Origin: Rivularia sp034931125
GTDB lineage: Bacteria; Cyanobacteriota; Cyanobacteriia; Cyanobacteriales; Nostocaceae
Length of the DNA: 64,000 nucleotides
Assembly: GCF_034931125.1 (NCBI RefSeq)
Contig: NZ_JAYGHM010000016.1
Coordinates: 1 to 64,000 of the forward strand
Reading direction: 5' to 3'
Part shown: piece by piece, positions 43,010 to 51,864 of the stretch
Layout of the letters: every line of letters starts with the position of its first letter
Numbering within the stretch: position 1 is the stretch's first letter
Translations under genes and position numbers: made by a program
Notes under the pieces: model-generated
Databases searched by the model: none
What the model was told of the DNA's origin: nothing
What the model saw: the letters and a program-made list of their open reading frames with translations, nothing else

Positions 43010-44854
43010 ATGGTTCAAAAGTTTACTAAAAGAACATCTCCTGTTAGCTTACAGCCAAAGGAAGTTCTTAAAGAAAGTTATGTAGAAGCGGCTGTAGCCC
43101 AAAGTATTGACGAAAGCAACGAAAGTATGACGGTTGCTGAGGCAATAGCCCAAATGTTGGAAAACCTGGGAGTAAAATCCGCCTACGGCGTTGCAGGAGG
43201 TGCGATGGCATCACTGTGGGGCGCTTTATCCAACAGTAGTGTAGAAGTGTTGAACTTCCGCCACGAGGCTGGAGCAGCATTTGCCGCTACAGAAGCGTAC
43301 TTTGCTAGCGGTAGTCCTACCGTAGTGTTTACCACAGCAGGACCTGGTATAACAAATGCCTTAACCGGGTTATTCGCTGCGCGTGGCGAAGGTGCAAAAG
43401 TGATTTTGCTGTCAGCTTGCACCTCAGCAGCGCAACGGGGACGGTGGGCGATTCAGGAAACCAGTACCGACACTTTGCCCAGCAGTGGTATTTTCACCAC
43501 GGGTACAGTGTTTAATTATGCTAGCACAATAGAATCTGCCGCTCAATTACCGCAAATATTTCGTAAACTTGCTTTGGGATTTTCCCAGCCTGGAGGGTAT
43601 GTAGCTCACTTGAGTATACCTACTGCCGTGCAGAACATGGCGATGAGCGATACTCGATTACCACAACAACCACTTAGCTGTTCAACTGTCGCTGCGAATG
43701 ACAGCGCGATCGCCAAAGCTGTCGATTTACTTCAGAGCGGTACCTTTGCGATTTGGTTAGGATTTGGAGCGCGTGATGCAGCGGATGAAATTCGCCAACT
43801 TGCCGAGAAAACTGGAGCAGCAGTAATGTGTTCTCCTCGCGGTAAAGGAATTCTCAGCGAAAACCATCCCCAGTTCATTGGAGTTACGGGGTTGGGGGGT
43901 CACGGCTCGGTAATGACATATATGCAGGAGCAGGCTCCCATCTGCACCTTGGTATTAGGAAGTCGTTTGAGCGAACCGACATCGTTTTGGAATAACGAGA
44001 TGGTTCCGGAAAGAGGTTTTATCCATGTTGATATTGATCCCAACGTACCGGGAGTAGCTTATCCTCATGCAGAAACTTTGGGAATTCAGTCAGATATTAA
44101 AAGTTTTGTTCAGCAATTGCTGCTTAAACTAGAAACCGATGTTGAAACCTTGAATCGAGTCAAATTGCTTCAACCTTCATCATTACCCAAGCCGGAACGT
44201 TCCCCAGTGGAACCCGGACAACAATCACCCATTAGACCAGAAGTTTTGATGGAAGCAATTCAACAGGTAATTGTTGATGGTAGTGATGCGGTGGTAATGG
44301 CTGAATGTGGTAATTCGTTTACTTGGTCAACAAATATATTGCGCTTTAGTTCTGCTAATCGCTATCGAGTCAGTACCGGAGTTGGAGCAATGGGACACGC
44401 TGTAACAGGTGTTGTTGGTGCGGCTCAAGTTCGTAACGGTAAAGCCGTAGCGATTGTGGGAGATGGAGCCATGCTGATGAATAACGAAATCAGTACTGCG
44501 GTCAAATATCAAATTCCGGCAATTTGGATTGTTCTTAATGACGCTCGTTACAATATGTGTCACCAAGGCATGAAAATGTTAGGTATGACTGGCGCAGATG
44601 CAACCATCCCTGAGACAGATTTTGAAATGATTGCGAGAGGAATGGGAGCCAAAGGTGTCCGCGTTACCCAAGAATCTGAAATTATCGCAGCATTAGAAAT
44701 GGCGATCGCAGCCAACGGTCCGGTAGTAATCGATGTTTTGATCGATCCAGATAGACCTGCTCCTTCCAAAGGACGTAATAAAGGTCTGGCTTCTCAAGGA
44801 GTCAAATCGACTATCGACAAGCCGAAAGCACAAGCATCATTCCCGAATATTTAA
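43010..44854 (+). CDS. scyA: ScyA, ThDP-dependent scytonemin coupling enzyme
   Basis: 614 residues, an acetolactate-synthase-like enzyme with an extra N-terminal tail of about 45 residues. The thiamine-activating Glu is in NFRHEAGAAFAATEAYF at about 83-99, and the ThDP motif GDGAMLMNN...LND spans about 484-513. In the established pathway it joins indole-3-pyruvate and p-hydroxyphenylpyruvate into a beta-keto acid. It heads the cluster, with scyB following after 138 bp that hold a ggagtta heptamer array (44856-44910). It is a distant paralog of the decarboxylase at 23013. Confidence 0.94.
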   Translation: MVQKFTKRTSPVSLQPKEVLKESYVEAAVAQSIDESNESMTVAEAIAQMLENLGVKSAYGVAGGAMASLWGALSNSSVEVLNFRHEAGAAFAATEAYFASGSPTVVFTTAGPGITNALTGLFAARGEGAKVILLSACTSAAQRGRWAIQETSTDTLPSSGIFTTGTVFNYASTIESAAQLPQIFRKLALGFSQPGGYVAHLSIPTAVQNMAMSDTRLPQQPLSCSTVAANDSAIAKAVDLLQSGTFAIWLGFGARDAADEIRQLAEKTGAAVMCSPRGKGILSENHPQFIGVTGLGGHGSVMTYMQEQAPICTLVLGSRLSEPTSFWNNEMVPERGFIHVDIDPNVPGVAYPHAETLGIQSDIKSFVQQLLLKLETDVETLNRVKLLQPSSLPKPERSPVEPGQQSPIRPEVLMEAIQQVIVDGSDAVVMAECGNSFTWSTNILRFSSANRYRVSTGVGAMGHAVTGVVGAAQVRNGKAVAIVGDGAMLMNNEISTAVKYQIPAIWIVLNDARYNMCHQGMKMLGMTGADATIPETDFEMIARGMGAKGVRVTQESEIIAALEMAIAANGPVVIDVLIDPDRPAPSKGRNKGLASQGVKSTIDKPKAQASFPNI

Positions 44855-44945
44855 GGAAGTTAGGAGTTAGGAGTTAGGAGTCAGGAGTTAGGAGTTAGAA
44901 ATTAAATTATTCCCTATTCCCTACTCCCTACTCCCTACTCCCTAC
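44855..44945 (+). repeat. Heptamer array between scyA and scyB
   Basis: Runs of ggagtta then ccctact (about 44856-44943). The length of this spacer may vary between strains, so the transcript linking scyA to scyB may contain a variable stretch. Confidence 0.85.
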
Positions 44946-44992
44946 TTTCAAGTTAATTTTGATATTGCATTTAACTAGGGAGAAAAAACAGA

Positions 44993-46075
44993 TTGAATCT
45001 TTTTGAAAATGTTGCCGAAATGGGACACGAGCAGGTATTGTTTTGTAATGGTAAAGACCCAGATATCAAAGCAATAATTGCGATTCACGATACGAGTTTG
45101 GGCCCAGCTATGGGAGCAACCCGGATGTTGCCCTATGTCAATGAAGCAGCCGCTTTAAAAGATGCTTTGCGTTTAAGTCGAGGTATGACTTACAAAGCTG
45201 CTTGTGCCAATATTCCTGTTGGTGGAGGCAAAGCTGTAATTATTGGTAATCCCCAGCATAAAACTGATGAAATGTTATATGCTTATGGGCGTTTTGTCAA
45301 TAGTTTGAACGGACGTTTTATTACGGGTCAAGATGTAAATATGACCCCAGAAGATGTGCGAAAAATTAGTAGAGAAACCAGATATGTTGTCGGAGTTGAG
45401 GAGAAATCTGGCGGTCCCGCTCCTATTACTGGATGGGGAGTATTTTTAGGTTTAAAAGCGGCTGTGGAATTCCGCTTGAAAACTTCTAATTTAAAAGGAT
45501 TAAGAGTCGCAGTTCAAGGACTGGGAAATGTTGGTACGAATGTTTGCCGTAATTTACACGAAAACGGTGCAAAACTGTTCGTTACCGATATTAATAAAGA
45601 GAGAACCGAGGAAATCCAGCGTCTGTTTGGTGCAACTGTAGTTGAACCTTCAGAGATTTTTGGGCTAGATGTAGATGTATTCTCTCCTTGTGCTTTGGGT
45701 GGAATTCTTAACAGCGAGACAATCCCACAAATCAAAGCGAGCGTCGTAGCTGGTGCTGCGAATAATCAGCTTGGTGAAGAGAAAGCAGACGGAATGATGT
45801 TGGTAGAGAAAGGCATTTTGTATGCTCCCGATTATGTGATAAATGCTGGAGGATTAATCAACGTTTATAACGAAATGATTGGTTATAACGAAGAGAAAGC
45901 CTTTGGACAAGTAAAGAATATTTATAACACGTTGTTAGAGATTTTTGAACGAGCCGAAAATCAGCAAATTACCACAGATGCAGCTTCTAAACAGTTAGCT
46001 GAAGAAAGAATTGCTAATGCAAAAAATCTTAAAAAGGTTCTAGCAACTGCTGGTTCAACTAATGGTAAGCACTAA
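44993..46075 (+). CDS. scyB: ScyB, tryptophan dehydrogenase of the leucine-dehydrogenase type
   Basis: 360 residues. Start is a TTG preceded by AGGGAG. The Glu/Leu/Phe/Val dehydrogenase pattern is complete: GMTYKAACANIPVGGGKAVI holds the catalytic lysines, GQDVNMTPEDV the Asp, and VAVQGLGNVGTNVC the Rossmann motif. NAAGLINVYNE-like NAGGLINVYNEM lies near the end. ScyB oxidatively deaminates tryptophan to indole-3-pyruvate for ScyA, with NAD. It sits between scyA and scyC on the same strand and shows all expected residues. Confidence 0.93.
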   Translation: MNLFENVAEMGHEQVLFCNGKDPDIKAIIAIHDTSLGPAMGATRMLPYVNEAAALKDALRLSRGMTYKAACANIPVGGGKAVIIGNPQHKTDEMLYAYGRFVNSLNGRFITGQDVNMTPEDVRKISRETRYVVGVEEKSGGPAPITGWGVFLGLKAAVEFRLKTSNLKGLRVAVQGLGNVGTNVCRNLHENGAKLFVTDINKERTEEIQRLFGATVVEPSEIFGLDVDVFSPCALGGILNSETIPQIKASVVAGAANNQLGEEKADGMMLVEKGILYAPDYVINAGGLINVYNEMIGYNEEKAFGQVKNIYNTLLEIFERAENQQITTDAASKQLAEERIANAKNLKKVLATAGSTNGKH

Positions 46076-46126
46076 GTAATTATTTGTTTATTACTTTTAA
46101 CCTTTGACCTATATAGAGGGGTGAAA

Positions 46127-47071
46127 ATGGAAAAAAATACGTTTGCAACATCTGCTTATATTGCGACTCCACCAAAAACAGCTTTTGACTATCTTTGTAG
46201 TTTAAAAAATCTGGATGAATGGACGCTGTTTAGCCGAATGAAAGAACAGATTGACGAAGATACCTTCAGGGGAACAGCTTCTGGATATCATGAAGACCTT
46301 TACTATCATGTCAAGAAGCTAGAAAATCCCAAATTTTACGGTATTGAATGGCACTGTGGATTGGAATATCAAAAGTATTACCAAGTTTACCCAGTACTGC
46401 TGTTCCCTACCGATTATATAGAACCGGGAACGGACGAAAAAGGAGTGTATTTTCATTGGTTAAGTTTTGTCGATCCAAAGCGGCAAACTGGCATGATTAT
46501 GCAGGGTATTCATACAGTACATACTTCTGAATGTCGATCGCTCAAAGCAAATCTAGAACGTAAAGCCGGTTTGACATCGGCTGCAAAGGGACAACATTTT
46601 ATAGATACCGATACTATATATGTTGATGCACCAATTGAAATGGGTATCGAATTCTTGCAAGATTTGCGGAATATGGACGATTGGGCGCATTTGCTCAGAC
46701 CTAACGGCGAAATTACGGAGTCGGAAGGTGAGTTTATTGATGAGTATGACCAGAAGGTAAAAGCTTCAATAAAGTTGCACAGTTTGAGTAAATACTATTT
46801 GCTCGAACAGGAATTCTACTATCCAGAATATGAATATTATCAGCGGACTCCCATGCTGTTAATACCATGTTCTTATGCTTTTGCAGACCCCGAAGCGCGT
46901 GGTTTTATTATGCACAGAATCAGTTTCTGGAAAGCAGATAAATCTGAAACTCACGGTAAGTTGCAGCTGGAAGATTTAGGTGCTGAAAGTATGAATATCA
47001 AGCGAATGCTGGAAAGCAAAGCTGGAAATATGGAAAGCTTTAATCGAGGAATGAGCTATATTCCACAGTAG
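46127..47071 (+). CDS. scyC: ScyC, cyclisation enzyme of scytonemin synthesis
   Basis: About 314 residues from the ATG at 46127; a GTG six bases upstream abuts the AGAGGGG ribosome-binding site too closely to be preferred. The protein has two related halves (DYLCSLKNLDEWTLFSRM and EFLQDLRNMDDWAHLLRP), pointing to an internally duplicated SRPBCC/START-like fold, each half with a WHCGLEYQ- or SLSKYYLLEQEF-type strand. ScyC closes the ring of the ScyA product and decarboxylates it to the scytonemin monomer. It is 51 bp after scyB and likely co-transcribed. No homolog family outside this pathway comes to mind. Confidence 0.9.
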   Translation: MEKNTFATSAYIATPPKTAFDYLCSLKNLDEWTLFSRMKEQIDEDTFRGTASGYHEDLYYHVKKLENPKFYGIEWHCGLEYQKYYQVYPVLLFPTDYIEPGTDEKGVYFHWLSFVDPKRQTGMIMQGIHTVHTSECRSLKANLERKAGLTSAAKGQHFIDTDTIYVDAPIEMGIEFLQDLRNMDDWAHLLRPNGEITESEGEFIDEYDQKVKASIKLHSLSKYYLLEQEFYYPEYEYYQRTPMLLIPCSYAFADPEARGFIMHRISFWKADKSETHGKLQLEDLGAESMNIKRMLESKAGNMESFNRGMSYIPQ

Positions 47072-47264
47072 AATTTTGGATTTTAGATTTTGGATTTTGG
47101 ATTGCTTTAACATTTCCATTCTTATTCACACAAAATTAATCCAAAATCTATCAATTCTGAATTCTAAAGCTATTTACCAGGGTGCATCTCTAATTATTTT
47201 TATGAGTAAAATTCAATGATCAATAAAAACTGGTGGTCTAGCACATTAAATATTATAGGTAACG

Positions 47265-47690
47265 CGCCTGTAGTGCGAGCATCTTGCTCGCTCGTGATGG
47301 CATCTTGCTCGCTCGTGATGGCNNNNNNNNNNNNNNNNNNNNNNNNNNNNNNNNNNNNNNNNNNNNNNNNNNNNNNNNNNNNNNNNNNNNNNNNNNNNNN
47401 NNNNNNNNNNNNNNNNNNNNNNNNNNNNNNNNNNNNNNNNNNNNNNNNNNNNNNNNNNNNNNNNNNNNNNNNNNNNNNNNNNNNATCTTGCTCGCTGGTG
47501 ATAGCATCTTGCTCGCTCGTGATGGCTAGCGAGCTTGTAGTGCGAGCATCTTGCTCGCAGGTGATAGCATCTTGCTCGCAGGTGATAGCATCTTGCTCGC
47601 TCGTGATGGCTAGCGAGCTTGTAGTGCGAGCATCTTGCTCGCTCGTGATGGCTAGCGAGCAAGATGCTCGCACTACGAATTTCTTACTCT
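47265..47690. repeat. agcatcttgctcgc repeat array with a gap
   Basis: About 20-30 bp units of agcatcttgctcgctcgtgat type in both orders, starting gtagtgcgagcatcttgctc (47271) and closing with the inverted form gcgagcaagatgctcgcactac (47654-47675). The same motif has entered the unknown gene at 11433-13376 twice. It separates scyC from scyD. Confidence 0.88.
47323..47484. other. Assembly gap (162 N)
   Basis: N run inside the repeat array upstream of scyD; both flanks are repeat units, so the true copy number is unknown. Confidence 0.95.
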
Positions 47691-47711
47691 TAATCTAAAA
47701 TCCAAAATTGA

Positions 47712-48848
47712 ATGGCATTACAAGAACTTACAAATACATCTTTTAAAATAATTGCCGACAATCTTGATAATCCAAAAGGATTAGCATTTGCTCCCGATGG
47801 TAGTCTTTATGTCGCTGAAGCAGGAGTTGGTGGAGATGGAGCATCGATTCCTTCTCCTAGCGGTCAAGGGGATTTGAGTTACGGTTCAAGTGGTGCTATT
47901 AGCAAAATTGAAAATGGCGTAGCTAAACGTGTTGTAACGGGATTACCTTCCGTAGCGTTTCGCGATGGAACTGGTGCTGCTGGTCCTCACGATATTAAAT
48001 TTGATGCAGCAGGCATTGCTTATGTTTTGTTGGGGTATGCAGCCGATCCAGCTTTGCGTGATTCCCTCGGCGATACTGATTTAGGAAAAGTAGTTACTTG
48101 CGATTTGAGTACAAGTACTTGGTCAAGTATAGCGGATATCTCTAATTATGAAGTTACTAACAAGATTTTGTCAAGGGATTGTGAAATTGCTAGCAATCCC
48201 TTGTCTTTCTACGTAAATAATAATAAACTAGTAGTAGTTGATGCGGGAACGAACAGCATCCTCAGTATAAATACTGGCGACAGCAACTTAGAGAAAATTG
48301 CTGAGATTCCCAATCGGATATTAACTAATCCAATATTTCCTGGTACAAAATCAGAAAACTTTGACCGGGGACACGTTCCACCACCAAGTGCTTATCCTCA
48401 AGCGCCACCGTCCCAACTGTCGATTCAGTCGGTACCGACGGATGTTGTGAAAGGTCTGGATGGAGCCTATTACGTTTGCGAATTTACTGGTTTTCCGTTC
48501 CCAGAAGGCGGAGCGAAAATCTATCGAATTGATGTAAACGGCGAACTAAAAGTTTTCGCTGATGGATTTACACAGTTAATAGATATGGCTTTTGATGCCG
48601 AGGGCAGTTTGTATGTTTTGCAACATATGAATCAGTCAGGATGGAAAGGAAAAGCAGATGGAGCATTGATTCAAATTGCTCCTAACGGCGAACGTAAAAC
48701 TCTCATTGAGGGTAATGGATTAGAATCGCCTTCCGCACTCACAATCGGGTCTGATGGTGCTTTTTACATCCTTAACCAAGGTGGTCGTCCGGGAAGCGGA
48801 CAGGTAATTCGGGTTGAGAATCCAAAAAATATTTCCGGTCATATTTAA
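47712..48848 (+). CDS. scyD: ScyD-type protein of the scytonemin cluster
   Basis: 378 residues of the ScyD/ScyE beta-propeller family: FKIIADNLDNPKGLAFAPDG at the start, GTGAAGPHDIKFDAAGIAYV, PTDVVKGLDGAYYVCEFTGF and FTQLIDMAFDAEGSLYVLQH. Unlike the next three genes it has no signal peptide and no C-terminal sorting anchor, so it should be cytosolic. That contrast is visible directly. Its exact role in scytonemin maturation is not settled. It is the first gene after the repeat array and may have its own promoter or depend on read-through. Confidence 0.82.
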   Translation: MALQELTNTSFKIIADNLDNPKGLAFAPDGSLYVAEAGVGGDGASIPSPSGQGDLSYGSSGAISKIENGVAKRVVTGLPSVAFRDGTGAAGPHDIKFDAAGIAYVLLGYAADPALRDSLGDTDLGKVVTCDLSTSTWSSIADISNYEVTNKILSRDCEIASNPLSFYVNNNKLVVVDAGTNSILSINTGDSNLEKIAEIPNRILTNPIFPGTKSENFDRGHVPPPSAYPQAPPSQLSIQSVPTDVVKGLDGAYYVCEFTGFPFPEGGAKIYRIDVNGELKVFADGFTQLIDMAFDAEGSLYVLQHMNQSGWKGKADGALIQIAPNGERKTLIEGNGLESPSALTIGSDGAFYILNQGGRPGSGQVIRVENPKNISGHI

Positions 48849-49024
48849 TAGCGCATTGTGCTTTGTCTACAAAAAAATGTAATGTTAGACAACCTTCTAA
48901 TGTGGTATACCGGACAATAAGTTTCAGGCTGATCGATATGCTTGATTTTCATATCCCAACAATTGGGGCTGTTCTATAAAGAACCGTATTTATTCCATAA
49001 ACTACTAATCAATTTCACAAACAT

Positions 49025-50449
49025 ATGAAGTTCAAGTCAATTGCTTTAACACTTTTTAGCGTTAGTGTTGCCTCAATTTTTGGTACAACAGCGGCACAAG
49101 CAGCCTCCTTCTCAGTGCTAGCTGACAATCTCGATAACCCCCGTAACTTTGACTTTGGTCTCGACGGCAGTATTTACCTGACAACCAGCGGTAAAGGTGG
49201 AGATGGAGCAGATCAGAGATGCGTTCCATCACCAAGTTCGCAATTTATTCCTTTATGTGCTGGTAATACTGGTTCCTTACTCAAAATCGGTACCGATGGC
49301 AGTACGCAAACAGTAATTCCAGACCTTGCATCTCTAGCTTTAACTCCCTTTGGAGAACAAGCAGCGGGACCTGCTGACTTCAAATTTGACAGTAAAGGAA
49401 ACGCTTATCTGTTAATGGGTTATGCTGGCAACCCTGAGACCAGTGCGGATATTCTAAAAACTCCTAGCCTCGGAAAACTGTTCAAAGTTGACTTAGTAAA
49501 TGGTGTGTTAGGCACAGAAGTAGCTGACTTTGCTCAGTATGAAGTAGCCAATAATCCCGACGGTACTGACATCATTACTAACCCTTATGCAATGGCGATT
49601 AAGGGTGATACTGCTTACGTAGTTGATGGTGGTGCTAACGTCATTTATTCTGCCGGACTTGATGGTAGCGGAATTAAGAAAGTAGCTGCATTCCCCACCC
49701 AACCAATTATGCAGAGCGAACTTGAATTCCCCAGTTTTGAACCCGCAGGCGAAATTCCTCCAGGTGAACAACCATCTGATGCACCCGGACTTCCAGCAAT
49801 CAACGGTCAAGGTGGTGAGGCACCTAGTGGACCACCTCCAGAAGGAACAACCCAAGAATTTCCGATTACTTTCCAGTCAGTACCAACAGGAATTACCTTG
49901 GCTCCCGACGGTAGTTTTACAACAACCGAATACACCTATTTCCCTTATCCAGAAGGTAAAGCGCGTGTGTTTAGCGTTAACCCTGACACTTTCGCGATCG
50001 ACGAAAAACTTACCGGGTTTACTCAGCTAACTGGCGCAGCATACGACGAACAAGGCAACCTGTACGTGTTGCAACACATGAATACCTCGGAATGGAAAAA
50101 CATTCTCCAAGGTGGTGAAGTAATCGGTGATATCAGCAGTTCGATTATCAAAGTTGCTGCTGATGGAACTCGCGAAACCATCTGGAACGGTAACGGATTA
50201 GAAGCTGCTTCCGGTTTAACTTATCGCGATGGTGCTTTGTATACTGCAAACCGCGCTCGTTTAGCAGAAAAAGGTCAATTAGTCAAAATTGACCTAATGA
50301 GTGGTGACAAACCCAAAAAAGTTCCCGAACCCGCTTCTGTACTTGGTTTATTAGGTGTTGCAGCGGCTGGTGCAGCTTCCAAATACGGCAAGCGCAAGCG
50401 TCAGGAAGAGAAGCTAGAAGAAATCTTGGACAAGGTTGAAGTTCTTTAA
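49025..50449 (+). CDS. scyE: ScyE-type exported protein with PEP-CTERM anchor
   Basis: 474 residues. Signal peptide (MKFKSIALTLFSVSVASIF ... AQAA), then the same propeller as ScyD (FSVLADNLDNPRNFDFGLDG; QAAGPADFKFDSKGNAYLLM; ATTEY-like FTTTEYTYFPYPEG). A proline- and glycine-rich loop lies at about 235-280 (EPAGEIPPGEQPSD). The end has PEP-CTERM form: KKVPEPASVLGLLGVAAAGA, a short hydrophobic helix, then KRKRQ, but a 15-residue charged tail (EEKLEEILDKVEVL) follows, longer than usual. Predicted to be processed at the membrane and released or anchored outside the cytosol. Ends before a hairpin at 50513-50533. Confidence 0.85.
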   Translation: MKFKSIALTLFSVSVASIFGTTAAQAASFSVLADNLDNPRNFDFGLDGSIYLTTSGKGGDGADQRCVPSPSSQFIPLCAGNTGSLLKIGTDGSTQTVIPDLASLALTPFGEQAAGPADFKFDSKGNAYLLMGYAGNPETSADILKTPSLGKLFKVDLVNGVLGTEVADFAQYEVANNPDGTDIITNPYAMAIKGDTAYVVDGGANVIYSAGLDGSGIKKVAAFPTQPIMQSELEFPSFEPAGEIPPGEQPSDAPGLPAINGQGGEAPSGPPPEGTTQEFPITFQSVPTGITLAPDGSFTTTEYTYFPYPEGKARVFSVNPDTFAIDEKLTGFTQLTGAAYDEQGNLYVLQHMNTSEWKNILQGGEVIGDISSSIIKVAADGTRETIWNGNGLEAASGLTYRDGALYTANRARLAEKGQLVKIDLMSGDKPKKVPEPASVLGLLGVAAAGAASKYGKRKRQEEKLEEILDKVEVL

Positions 50450-50512
50450 CAGTTATCTAGTTATCAATAACTGTTACTTGATACCTAAATACTTACAACT
50501 TTACAAGTAAAA

Positions 50513-50533
50513 AAAACAGCAAGTTGCTGTTTT
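50513..50533 (+). terminator. Possible terminator or attenuator after scyE
   Basis: aaaacagcaa and ttgctgtttt form a 10-bp perfect stem around one base, ending in four T. It lies 64 bp after the scyE stop and 97 bp before scyF copy 1. The short loop and A/T-rich stem make it a weak terminator at best. Confidence 0.4.
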
Positions 50534-50629
50534 AGGAAATGAGCAGCAACTTACTGTAAGAGTTCCAGGTCAAGACCCGGACACAATACCTAATCAGAAG
50601 TATAACTAGCACTATCGGGATTTTCAACG

Positions 50630-51790
50630 ATGAACTTTGTCAAAAATGTATCAATAGCAGTTGCGAGTGCGGGATTTATGGTTTTGGCTGCGACTGCCGA
50701 AGCTAAAGCAATCAGTCTCAAATATGATAGCCAAATTGGCGAGCCGGGATTTGGTCCTGGGCAGCTTTTCGTTCCTCAAGGTGTGGTAAAAAGCAATGCA
50801 GATGGCAATATCTATGTAAGTAATGGTCGCGGTATAAACCCAGAAGATGGTAGCTTTGTACCCGTGGTTGGTAATAGTGTAAGTGTATTCAGCCCTGATG
50901 GTACCTATCTCAAGGCAATTGGATTTGGCGCTCAGGGGAAAGGAGCAGGTATAGACGAACCAGGAGATTTGAAGTTCGACTCTATAACTGGCAACTTATA
51001 CGTAGCTGACGTTTTCAACAGCGAAATCGACGTATATAATCCTGAGAGTGGAGAATTCGTGACTTCCTTCGGTTCATTCAGCGGTCAAGGCCCAGGGGAT
51101 TTGTTCTTTGGCCCAGGCGGTATAGATTTTGACAAGCAAGGAAATTTACACGTAACAGATTTTAGCGCTGACGTGGTAAAGGTTTACGGTAGAGATGGTG
51201 CATTAGTTAAAACCTATGGTGGTTTAGGTACCGAACCTGGGCAGTTTAATGGACCTGCTGGTTTAGCCATATCTGAAAATACTGGCAATATTTACATCAA
51301 CGACCAGTTTAATAACCGAATTCAAGTACTCGATTCTGAAAATAATCCTTTGTTTGCCTTTGGTACTGAAGGTACAGCACCGGGACAATTTAACGAGCCA
51401 ATCGGCATCGATTTGGATGAATTCGAGAATATTTATGTTGCTGACTCCCAGAACAATCGCGTTCAGGTATTTGATAAAAACGGTAAATTCTTGACTGCAT
51501 TCGGCGAACCAGTAGAAAATGCTGGACCTCCCGGACCTGGGGAACCACCTATTGCTACTAATCCTGCGGACTTAGCACCAGGTAAGTTTAACTGGACTGG
51601 TGGCTTGAACTATAACAGCGGCAAAGTTTATGTAGGTGACTTCTTCACTGGTCGCGTACAGGTGTTAGATGTTGACCGTCATGATGGTGCGAAGAAAGTA
51701 CCCGAACCTGCAACTTTGTTAGGTTTAAGCGTGTTTGCACTTGGTGCTGCTGCGACTAAATTGAGAAAGAATAAGCAACAATCTGCTTAA
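50630..51790 (+). CDS. scyF: ScyF-type NHL-repeat exported protein, copy 1
   Basis: 386 residues. Signal peptide (MNFVKNVSIAVASAGFMVL ... TAEAKA), then NHL-repeat beta-propeller blades with the recurring GNIYVS/NNRIQV/FGxxGxxPGQFxxPxGI pattern (QVLDSENNPLFAFGTEG; NIYVADSQNNRVQVFDKNG). The C-terminus is a PEP-CTERM anchor: VPEPATLLGLSVFALGAAAT then KLRKNK. NHL propellers mediate binding or can be enzymatic; ScyF is thought to act late, outside the cytosol. The last about 150 bp and 18 bp of the non-coding tail nearly repeat in copy 2. Confidence 0.85.
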   Translation: MNFVKNVSIAVASAGFMVLAATAEAKAISLKYDSQIGEPGFGPGQLFVPQGVVKSNADGNIYVSNGRGINPEDGSFVPVVGNSVSVFSPDGTYLKAIGFGAQGKGAGIDEPGDLKFDSITGNLYVADVFNSEIDVYNPESGEFVTSFGSFSGQGPGDLFFGPGGIDFDKQGNLHVTDFSADVVKVYGRDGALVKTYGGLGTEPGQFNGPAGLAISENTGNIYINDQFNNRIQVLDSENNPLFAFGTEGTAPGQFNEPIGIDLDEFENIYVADSQNNRVQVFDKNGKFLTAFGEPVENAGPPGPGEPPIATNPADLAPGKFNWTGGLNYNSGKVYVGDFFTGRVQVLDVDRHDGAKKVPEPATLLGLSVFALGAAATKLRKNKQQSA

Positions 51791-51815
51791 TTTGGGTTTA
51801 GCGTTATTAATTCTT

Positions 51816-51838
51816 GTTCCCAGTTTTAGGCTGGGAAC
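51816..51838 (+). terminator. Hairpin between the two scyF copies
   Basis: gttcccag and ctgggaac, a perfect 8-bp stem, 26 bp after the scyF copy 1 stop. It belongs to the hairpin family of the 201-bp repeat at 24.8-25.2 kb. It has no T-run, so termination is uncertain; it could instead stabilise the mRNA end. Confidence 0.45.
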
Positions 51839-51864
51839 GTTCAAAAAAATATATAACTTCAATT

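Noticed and set aside
43010..44854. Housekeeping acetolactate synthase for scyA
   Set aside because: Position next to scyB and scyC with the two-component regulators fits the scytonemin enzyme better.
47200..47698. Long frames in the repeat between scyC and scyD
   Set aside because: Translations of a palindromic tandem array and N bases in all frames; no protein features.
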